A stretch of 64,000 nt of DNA from Limosilactobacillus sp. (GTDB lineage: Bacteria; Bacillota; Bacilli; Lactobacillales; Lactobacillaceae): assembly GCF_022651205.1 (NCBI RefSeq), contig NZ_JALCQI010000001.1:62001-126000 (forward strand), read 5' to 3'. The position numbers and the translations under genes were made by a program. Under the pieces are notes generated by a model, which made no database searches, was not told the origin of the DNA, and saw only the letters and a program-made list of their open reading frames with translations. Of the stretch, positions 57,286 to 64,000 are shown in pieces (position 1 is the stretch's first letter; every line of letters starts with the position of its first letter).

Positions 57286-59952
57286 TTAAGCCTTCTTCAT
57301 CCTAAACCGAATCCACTTATCTCCTTCAGTGAAAATCATAATCAAGCAGGAGAAGAGAATTACGGCACCCCATTCAATGAGGCTGATTCCGGTGACGTGG
57401 AATGCTGTTTGCATGAACGGAACGTAGGTTAAGATTAGCTGGAAGATAATCATTAAGCCAATTACGCCCCAAGCTTTCTTGTTGATGTCGTTAATTTGGG
57501 TTAAGCCATATTGTTCAGTTCGAATACTGAAGAAGTAGAAAATCTTGCTGATAACAATTGTGTTAACCATCATTGTTGTAGCGCTAAGCTCACCTGCACC
57601 GGCGCGAATAAACCATTCGTAACCAATTAAGGCAAAGATTGCCATCAAAGCGGAAACGTAGCCCATTTGGAAGAGGTCATGTCGGTTCATCAGCCGTTGG
57701 GTGATTGGTCGTGGTGACCGTTCCATTATGCCATCTTCAGCCTTTTCAAAGACGAAGGCAAATTGGATTGTGATGGCGGCAATTAGGTTGATCCAGAGCA
57801 ACTGAGCAGGTTGTAGTGGAACCTGTTGGCCAGTCAGGATTGAGAAAGCAACGACTAGTCCTTCAGCAAAGGAAGTTGGTAAGAGGAAAAGAATACTCTT
57901 CTTAATGTTGTCGTAGATCCGTCGACCTTCCTTAATTACGGCGGCCATTGTTGCAAAGTTGTCATCACCAAGGATCATGTCAGCTGCGTCTTTTGCAACA
58001 TCGGTTCCCTTGATTCCCATTGCAACCCCAATATCGGCTTTCTTTAGAGCAGGAGCATCGTTGACCCCATCCCCAACCATTGCAGTCACCTGTTGCTGGT
58101 TTTGGAGAGCTTCCACAATTTCAAGCTTGTTTTGTGGAGTTGTTCGAGCAAAGACCTGAGTATTTAGGGCAACGGTTTCCCGTTCCTTCGATGATAGCTT
58201 ATCCCATTCAGCACCGGTAATGGCGTTAATTGGACCGTTGGTTAAACCAAGTTCTTTACCGATCGCCCGGGCAGTCTGTGGGTCATCACCAGTGATCATC
58301 TTAACGTGAACCCCAGCTGTGTTCATCTTCTTCAATGCAGCGATTACTTCTTCACGCGGTGCATCAAGAAGGGCAGCTAGGCCAAGAAACTTAATTCCTT
58401 GATAGAGGTGTTCGTGATCAACCTCAGTTAAGCTTTCACCCTTTGGTACAGGTTGGTAACCAACAGCGATTACCCGCTTACCAACACTTGACCAGTCATT
58501 AACCCGTTGTTGCCACTTGTTAAGATCGAAGTTTGGATCTTCTCTTTGTGCCATTTCAAATAACTTGTCAGGAGAACCCTTGATAAAGATTACTTGTTGG
58601 TGGCTTTCTTGATCTTCCGTTAGCTTGGCGATGTAGCGGTAGTCGGAATCAAACGGTAGTAAGTCAATATCAGTGTACTTTGATTGATATTGGGGACCGT
58701 GAGCCTTGTGATAAAGTGTCAGGAAGGCACCATCAGTCGGTTCACCATTAATGTGCCATGCCCCGTTATTTTCGCTCAAGACAGTATCGTTAGCTTGGTA
58801 GCCGGCTTCCACGAACAGTTGTAACTGGTCGGTGAGGGCAGCTTTTTTACCATCTAGTTTAATTTCACCAGTTGGTGCGTAGCCAGTCCCCGAAACTTTA
58901 TAGAGTTGATCACCAACCCAGAGTTCAGTCGCTGTCATTTCGTTCTTAGTCAACGTCCCTGTTTTATCAGTGGCAATCACATCAACCGAACCGAGAGTTT
59001 CGACGGCTGGCATTGATTTAATGATTGTCTTGTATAATTTGGCCATTTTGCTGATCCCGAAGGCAAGAATCACGGAAGTAATTGCTGGTAGTCCTTCAGG
59101 AATGGCACCCACAAGCATAGCAACAACTGCAAGGGCTAGAGCAGGCAGTGAGTAAATCTTTAATATGAAGCCAACGATGAAGACGATGATCGAAGTTGTG
59201 ATGGTGATGTATGAAACCACCTTCCCAACGTGGTCGATTTCCCTTGTTAAAGGAGTCTTCTTTGGCTTGATGTGGGCAACCTCTTGAGAGATCTTCCCGA
59301 TTTCAGTCTGTTCAGCAGTTGCAATAACCACTCCCAAACCACTCCCGCTAGTTACGGAAGTTGAAGCGTAGGCCATGTTAACCCGTTCAGCTAACGGAAT
59401 GTTATCGTCACTTAATGGCTCATCAGTCTTAATCACCGAGTTTGTTTCACCAGTTAATGCCGATTCCTCAATCCGGAGGTTATCGGCAGAAACGATCCGT
59501 AAGTCTGCCGGAACGTTATCCCCAGCTTCAAGGAACACAACATCACCGACAACCAAGTCAGCTGCATCAATATCTTGTCGCTTCCCATTGCGGTAAACAG
59601 TCGCCTGGTTAGCCATCATTTCTTTAATCTTTGCTAGTGCGTTTGCAGCACTTGTCTCTTGGAAGTACCCGATCAGGGAGTTCAAAATTACTACGGCACC
59701 AATAACGATGGCATCAGTGTAATGCCCAATGATTACCGTTAGCAATGTTGCAACTAGCAGGATATAAATCACGATGTTATTAAATTGGCGAAGGAAGATC
59801 TTCCACTTTGACGTTGACTTTGCCTCGAGAACGTTTCGACCATCTTGGGCTAACTTTTGCTTAACTGTTGCGTCGTTAAGTCCTTGAGTAAAGTCCGTTA
59901 AGTTGAACTCTTGCTTCAGCTCGTTAGTAGTTAATTGATATTTTTCTTTCAT
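57286..59952 (-). CDS. P-type cation ATPase (PacL/PMCA-type calcium exporter)
   Basis: 888 residues. DKTGTLTKNEMT holds the phosphorylated Asp (about residue 330), TGES-like LTGETNSV is the dephosphorylation loop, and GDGVNDAPALKKADIGVAMG the hinge. PEGLPA in helix 4 and NLIAAITIQF in helix 6 fit the Ca2+-ATPase subgroup (type IIA). The membrane layout has ten helices. It exports Ca2+ or Mn2+. AAGAGGAG precedes the ATG. A GC-rich hairpin (CACGGG..CCCGTG) lies in the 5' leader. Confidence 0.9.
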   Translation of the reverse strand: MKEKYQLTTNELKQEFNLTDFTQGLNDATVKQKLAQDGRNVLEAKSTSKWKIFLRQFNNIVIYILLVATLLTVIIGHYTDAIVIGAVVILNSLIGYFQETSAANALAKIKEMMANQATVYRNGKRQDIDAADLVVGDVVFLEAGDNVPADLRIVSADNLRIEESALTGETNSVIKTDEPLSDDNIPLAERVNMAYASTSVTSGSGLGVVIATAEQTEIGKISQEVAHIKPKKTPLTREIDHVGKVVSYITITTSIIVFIVGFILKIYSLPALALAVVAMLVGAIPEGLPAITSVILAFGISKMAKLYKTIIKSMPAVETLGSVDVIATDKTGTLTKNEMTATELWVGDQLYKVSGTGYAPTGEIKLDGKKAALTDQLQLFVEAGYQANDTVLSENNGAWHINGEPTDGAFLTLYHKAHGPQYQSKYTDIDLLPFDSDYRYIAKLTEDQESHQQVIFIKGSPDKLFEMAQREDPNFDLNKWQQRVNDWSSVGKRVIAVGYQPVPKGESLTEVDHEHLYQGIKFLGLAALLDAPREEVIAALKKMNTAGVHVKMITGDDPQTARAIGKELGLTNGPINAITGAEWDKLSSKERETVALNTQVFARTTPQNKLEIVEALQNQQQVTAMVGDGVNDAPALKKADIGVAMGIKGTDVAKDAADMILGDDNFATMAAVIKEGRRIYDNIKKSILFLLPTSFAEGLVVAFSILTGQQVPLQPAQLLWINLIAAITIQFAFVFEKAEDGIMERSPRPITQRLMNRHDLFQMGYVSALMAIFALIGYEWFIRAGAGELSATTMMVNTIVISKIFYFFSIRTEQYGLTQINDINKKAWGVIGLMIIFQLILTYVPFMQTAFHVTGISLIEWGAVILFSCLIMIFTEGDKWIRFRMKKA

Positions 59953-59974
59953 TTTGCTCCTCTTAATACTTTCC

Positions 59975-60095
59975 CTAAAGCAACATCACGGGTTCCCGTC
60001 CCCCGTGGGTAATAAATTACAAATGCTTTGAGTTAAATTACTTTAATCAGTCCTTTTCTTATTTTTCGTAAGAATATTATACCATTCTGATTAAA
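59975..60095 (-). promoter_or_regulatory. Promoter and leader hairpin of the P-type ATPase gene
   Basis: Minus strand: a TATAAT (about 60080) followed by a leader of about 100 nt with AAAGCA/TGCTTT and CACGGG/CCCGTG stems. Checked against the yybP-ykoY manganese riboswitch, which begins with GGGGAGUAG; not found here. Possible ion control remains open. Confidence 0.45.
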
Positions 60096-60151
60096 GGGAG
60101 AAGCTGCTATTAAAGGATTCTTAGACGATAGTTCAATAAAATTTCATAATT

Positions 60152-60199
60152 AATAAAGCCCAAGTCTGGCCATCAAGGTAGCATAAACTTGGACTTATT
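60152..60199 (-). terminator. Terminator after the MFS gene
   Basis: Minus strand AAGTCCAAGTTT pairs with AGACTTGGGCTT around an 18-nt loop, followed by TATTAATTATG. Weak T-run. Confidence 0.6.
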
Positions 60200-60204
60200 G
60201 ATGT

Positions 60205-61527
60205 TTATTTGTTTTCTTCTTTCTTCATAAACCGCGGTGATGTTTCAGGAGCCCAGAAAAGACAGATAATTCCACCAACGATTAAAACAATGGTGCAGAC
60301 AAGCATTGCCAAATGAGCACCGCCGATGTTAGTTAATACCGGTAAGAGGAATGTTCCACTTGCAGCACCGATCCGGCTAATAGTAATACAAGTTCCAACC
60401 CCAGTAGCCCGAACCTTGATGTCAAAGAGTTCAGTGGGGTAAGGATAGTCAAGGGTTAACCCTGAAGAAAGGATGATTGAAAAGAGGGCAAAGATCCCAA
60501 TTTGAAAGCCCAAAGATGACTGGGGACCAATCATCATGGCAATTAAACCGATCGCAGAAAAGAAAAAGGTTCCGATTAGAAATGCCCGGCGACTAATCCT
60601 CTTGAAAACCCAGGCACCGGCCAGCACACCAATCAGCATACAACCGTTGTAGATGATTCCTGACAAATTACTGTCTCCCATATGCATACTCTTTAACAGG
60701 ATCGGCAGGAAGATACTGATACCGAAGAACGCAAACACTTGGCAGGCATAAAATAATCCACCAACAAGGGTTCGCCGTCGGTATTTTTTGCTAAATAAGA
60801 TCGTCCATGAAATATTATCAGCGGGTTTAGCCTTGAGAAGGCGAAGTGGGAGGCCCCAGCGTTTACCGATATGCTTTTGAATTAACTTTTGGGCCTTCTT
60901 GTTTTCCCCTTGGCTAGCAAGCCAGCTAGGCGAAGCAGGAAGTTTTGATACCGAACGAAAGATTCCGGCAACTAATCCGGGAACAACGGAAGAAGCGAGG
61001 ATTACTTGCCAGGTATGGCTCCCCAAACCGCTAATCATAATTCCGGCAATGTAGGAAAGAATAAAACCGATTGTCCAGTAGATAATTAATTGACTTTGGC
61101 GTTTACCACTTTCATTGGCTGGCAGCCATTCAACAAGCAACGAGTTTCCCACCGTATAATCAATGGCAATCATTAAACCAATGAGGAAACGAAGAATAAA
61201 CAATAAGAATAGGTTAGTAGTCACCAGCTGGAGGAGTGAAAAGGCCGCAAAAAGGTACATGTCAATCATTAACATCCGTCGTCGACCAAATTGATCGGCT
61301 ATTCGCCCCATTAAGGCACTTCCCATGAGTCCAAGTAAACTACCCGCACCAATTAAACCAACCCAAAAATCATTAATGGTAATATAATTTTGAGCTTTAG
61401 TAAGTCCAGTTCCGCTAATACCGAGGGCGTATCCACAGGCGATTTGGCCGAGGATAATTGCAAATAAGACGCGAAAATGAACAGCTTTTAATGGTGCTTT
61501 TTTATAATTCTTTTTTGTATATTCCAT
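60205..61527 (-). CDS. MFS transporter, sugar-porter-like
   Basis: 440 residues, 12 membrane segments. GRIADQFGRRRMLM after helix 2 is the MFS signature, and RFLIGLMIAIDYTVGNSLLVEWLP in helix 4-5 resembles metabolite:H+ and sugar porters. PYPTELFDIKVRATGVG precedes helix 10. Substrate unknown. No AGGAGG close to the ATG, so translation may be weak or start elsewhere. Confidence 0.82.
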   Translation of the reverse strand: MEYTKKNYKKAPLKAVHFRVLFAIILGQIACGYALGISGTGLTKAQNYITINDFWVGLIGAGSLLGLMGSALMGRIADQFGRRRMLMIDMYLFAAFSLLQLVTTNLFLLFILRFLIGLMIAIDYTVGNSLLVEWLPANESGKRQSQLIIYWTIGFILSYIAGIMISGLGSHTWQVILASSVVPGLVAGIFRSVSKLPASPSWLASQGENKKAQKLIQKHIGKRWGLPLRLLKAKPADNISWTILFSKKYRRRTLVGGLFYACQVFAFFGISIFLPILLKSMHMGDSNLSGIIYNGCMLIGVLAGAWVFKRISRRAFLIGTFFFSAIGLIAMMIGPQSSLGFQIGIFALFSIILSSGLTLDYPYPTELFDIKVRATGVGTCITISRIGAASGTFLLPVLTNIGGAHLAMLVCTIVLIVGGIICLFWAPETSPRFMKKEENK

Positions 61528-61591
61528 GATAAAAAATATAAGAAAACCTTATATTAAAACACCCCTTAGTTGATGCTATAGATTGAGAAAA

Positions 61592-63205
61592 TTAATCCTC
61601 TTTAGCCTGGCGTTTAACCTTTGCATTAATTTTATCTGCCATCTTCAAATCAGGGGCATTCTTCATCTTACTAAGTAATCCCCAACGGTAGAAGAGGTAA
61701 CTAGCGATAATAATTACAACAAAGTCCCAGGGATAATGGAGAATATTTTTACCGTTAAAGCCAGTACTTCCGATATACGAAATGATCGAAATAAAAATAA
61801 GGTAGGTAATTAGCCAGCCACTACTTTTTAGCTGTTGCTTAATGGTTGTTCGACCTCGTTTGTAATCAAAATAAATGTATAGGGGCAACCCTAAGATGAT
61901 TACAAAAATGACCTCAATCGTTGTTGGCCACATTGCCCAGTAAATAGCTAAACTAGCAGCGATAAATGATAATGGAGCTATAATCGGCAGAAGTTTCGAC
62001 TTAACTGGTCGAGTATAGTTTGGTCGTAACTTTCGCATGGTCATAACAGTAACAGGACCGGTAAGATAAGCAATCAACGTTGAAGTTGAGATTACACTCG
62101 CAAGAACGTCCCAATCACGGAAGACAGTTACCATTCCTGCTCCAATTACCAAGTTAGTTAAGTATGCTAAACGGGGGTTCCCATAAATACCGTCAGTCTT
62201 TCCTAACCAAAGAGGAACGTGACGGTTGAGAGTCATGGCCGCTAACGTTCGCCCTGACGAGGCAACAAAGGAAACCCCGGTCCCAAATGGTGAGACAAAG
62301 GCATCTAAATATAAAAGAACAGCTAACCAGTTAATGCCAAGCATTATTGCAATATCAGCAAATGGCGAGTTGAAGTTCAACCCTTGCCAGCCGTCCTTAG
62401 CCAAGCTTGTCGGCTTAATTGCACCGATAAAAGCTAATTGGAGAAAAATATAAATCAATGCGGCAACGCTAAGTGAAATCACAATTGCCCGGGAAATATT
62501 TTTGGCAGGATTCTTAATTTCTCCACCAATATTAATAACCGTTTGGAAAGCATTATAGGAAAAGAGAATCCCGGAAATTGTTGTTGCCTGGAAAATAGCA
62601 CTAGTTCCGTTTGGAAAGAAACTATGAACGGAATTACCGAAATTCCCAGGATGAAAACTACTAATCATTAAAATAATAATTGTTAATAACGGCATCCCAA
62701 CTTTAAAAATAGAAATAAGATTGGTGAACCGTGTCATCAGTTCAACTGACCAAAAGTTTAGAAGGGTAAAGATAATCATGAACAAGAAGACTACCCAAAG
62801 GCCGCTATTACTAATGTGGCCGTTAGCCATGAACCGGTTAGTCCAGTTCGCCCAACTCCAAGGCCAGGAACTCATATATTGAACAGCCGCTACTGCTTCA
62901 ATTGGAATGATTGCTAATAATGAAACCCAATTAGCCCATGAAGAAATAAAGCCAAGTAAAGGCCCGTGGGTGTATTGAGCATAGCGACTCATTCCGCCAC
63001 TTTCCGGAAGCATTACTCCCAGTTCGATGTAGTTAAAGGCAATTAACCCCATCACGATCGCACCGACAATCCAGGAGATAATAGCGGCAGGTCCAGCAGT
63101 AGCTGCTGCTTCGCTGGCCCCAAATAACCACCCAGAACCAATTAACGAACTAATTGCGAGCATTACTGCTGAAAGTAACGAAATCTTTTTAGAATTTTTT
63201 TGCAA
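61592..63205 (-). CDS. APC-family amino acid permease (AspT/YveA-like)
   Basis: 537 residues from TTG 63205 with GAGGTGAAAATT upstream. SSLIGSGWLFGASEAAATAGPAA is the helix 1 motif and GILFSYNAFQTVINIGGEIKNPAKNI a core segment. The length and 12-14 helices resemble the aspartate:proton symporter YveA of B. subtilis; glutamate, GABA or other amino acids are alternatives. The C-terminal tail is basic. It lies between the MFS gene and a second APC gene, all on the minus strand. Confidence 0.8.
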   Translation of the reverse strand: MQKNSKKISLLSAVMLAISSLIGSGWLFGASEAAATAGPAAIISWIVGAIVMGLIAFNYIELGVMLPESGGMSRYAQYTHGPLLGFISSWANWVSLLAIIPIEAVAAVQYMSSWPWSWANWTNRFMANGHISNSGLWVVFLFMIIFTLLNFWSVELMTRFTNLISIFKVGMPLLTIIILMISSFHPGNFGNSVHSFFPNGTSAIFQATTISGILFSYNAFQTVINIGGEIKNPAKNISRAIVISLSVAALIYIFLQLAFIGAIKPTSLAKDGWQGLNFNSPFADIAIMLGINWLAVLLYLDAFVSPFGTGVSFVASSGRTLAAMTLNRHVPLWLGKTDGIYGNPRLAYLTNLVIGAGMVTVFRDWDVLASVISTSTLIAYLTGPVTVMTMRKLRPNYTRPVKSKLLPIIAPLSFIAASLAIYWAMWPTTIEVIFVIILGLPLYIYFDYKRGRTTIKQQLKSSGWLITYLIFISIISYIGSTGFNGKNILHYPWDFVVIIIASYLFYRWGLLSKMKNAPDLKMADKINAKVKRQAKED

Positions 63206-63556
63206 ATTTTCACCTCAAAAATATTTTAGTGATCCTTATGCAAATAGTGCCTAGTTGGATAACGCTAGACAGAAGTAAATCTCTTAATTGTGTTCCAAAC
63301 AACTAATGTCTATTCACACAAAAATTCAATTTCTTAAAGACAGATTACAATATACCATATCACGCAAAAAAGCTGTGATGCAAATCACTAGTGATAAAGT
63401 AAACGGATACATAGCTCAAAAATTGAATTTTTTAATCCATTATCAAAACTTATAATGATGGGAATTAGAAATATTTAAAATAAAAAGAAAGCAGAATTAC
63501 GAAATTAAGTTTAAACACGTAACCCTGTTTTCCAATATATCAATATAGTGAAGAGT
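63206..63556. other. Gene-free stretch between two APC genes
   Basis: About 350 bases, A/T-rich, with no ORF of note. AAAAATTCAATTT (63320) and AAATTGAATTTTT (about 63418) form a long-range inverted repeat. GTGATTTGCATCAC then AGCTTTTTT on the minus strand (63368-63387) could be a weak terminator for the gene to the right. Confidence 0.5.
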
Positions 63557-64000
63557 TTATTTTACTTGATTTAGTTTGCTATGCCGGTACCCATATGTGA
63601 AGTAAATGATTAATCCAATTACAAACCAAATTCCGGCCCCAATATAAGTTTCCAATTGAAGCTGAGTCATCATTGCGAGACATAGAAGGCCTGAAAGCAC
63701 TGGAATGAATGGGTAAAGGGGAACCTTGAAGCCACCACGATTACCAATGTCTTTCCGTCGACGAAGTGGGATGATCCCAAATGACACGAGGGTAAAGGCA
63801 AACAGCGTCCCGATGTTAACCAGACTAGTTAATTGATCAAGGGAAACCAAGCCACCCATCGCAGCAATAATGATTGCAACGACCCAAAGAGCTACTTGTG
63901 GAGAGTGGCTCTTCTTATCTAACTTACCAAGAAATGCTGGCAACAGTCCGTCACGGCCGATCGCATAGATTAACCGTGAACTGGAGTAGATCATTGCTAC
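63557..64000 (-). CDS. APC-family amino acid permease, N-terminus outside the window
   Basis: The frame is open to the right edge. The visible 147 or so residues are the C-terminal third: SSSRLIYAIGRDGLLPAFLGKLDKKSHSPQVALW is a conserved loop of YfnA/CAT-type cationic amino acid transporters. RRRKDIGNRGGFKVPLYPFIPVLSG starts the last helices. Four to five membrane segments remain. Confidence 0.85.
   Translation of the reverse strand, partial: VAMIYSSSRLIYAIGRDGLLPAFLGKLDKKSHSPQVALWVVAIIIAAMGGLVSLDQLTSLVNIGTLFAFTLVSFGIIPLRRRKDIGNRGGFKVPLYPFIPVLSGLLCLAMMTQLQLETYIGAGIWFVIGLIIYFTYGYRHSKLNQVK

Noticed and set aside
59975-60095. yybP-ykoY manganese riboswitch or M-box before the P-type ATPase
   Set aside because: The conserved GGGGAGUAG and other core sequences are not present; only simple stems were seen.

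Overview
The window looks like chromosomal DNA of a moderately GC-rich lactic acid bacterium, most probably a Lactobacillaceae member of the Limosilactobacillus type. This rests on the gene families (PepX, proline iminopeptidase, C69 dipeptidase, choloylglycine-hydrolase family enzyme, LtaS, a lipoyl carrier without a glycine cleavage system), AGGAGG-type ribosome binding sites, T-boxes and an exact purine riboswitch. Genus and species are inferred from gene content only. No rRNA, tRNA, CRISPR array, prophage or insertion sequence was seen. Both window edges cut genes: a D,D-carboxypeptidase on the left and an APC permease on the right.

Layout. 1-7 kb: carboxypeptidase end, LplA with a GcvH-like lipoyl carrier, a four-gene osmoprotectant ABC operon, and a divergent Rrf2 regulator with an NAD(P)-binding reductase. 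7-10.4 kb: LtaS, a small unknown protein and a histidine-phosphatase protein. 11-29 kb is an amino-acid and nucleobase block: two paralogous permease plus aminotransferase pairs, the second with an ornithine cyclodeaminase/mu-crystallin enzyme, a GlnKL-like two-component system facing a YfcC transporter, a T-box-controlled NhaC-family carrier, a guanine-riboswitch-controlled permease and a C69 dipeptidase. 28-35.7 kb: CorA, a bile-salt/penicillin acylase-family enzyme, a pseudouridine synthase, TerC, thioredoxin, two frameshifted membrane-protein genes and a CadD/ArsR pair. 35.8-46.4 kb: a TrpXYZ-like ABC operon with an unusual leader, ABC-F, a glucosaminidase, T-box-controlled BrnQ, a DUF2325 protein and a DHH phosphoesterase. 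46.4-54.7 kb: peptidases PepI and PepX and the potABCD polyamine operon. 55-64 kb: a SteT-like serine/threonine exchanger behind a serine-rich leader peptide, a toxin-antitoxin pair, a P-type ATPase, and MFS and APC transporters.

The genes together describe an organism living on peptides and imported amino acids: peptidases release them, many transporters move them, and almost every regulatory RNA here reads amino-acid or purine status (T-boxes with apparent Tyr and Ile specifiers, a Ser-codon attenuator, a possible Trp-codon leader, a guanine aptamer).

The most unusual signal is a family of roughly 120-140 nt nested-hairpin elements. Seven of eight full copies start within a few bases after a stop codon and read in the same direction as that gene. 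They carry a recurrent tail (about GTTTCGRCTATGTTGCAGTAGAA) and are often followed by older copies that kept only the right arm and tail. The genes ending at these elements also share a C-rich wobble stretch and then a purine-rich, nearly C-free last 15-25 bases. I know of no described system that explains this combination. Other notable points are three exact copies of the Noc-binding palindrome ATTTCCCGGGAAAT and the serine leader peptide upstream of steT.
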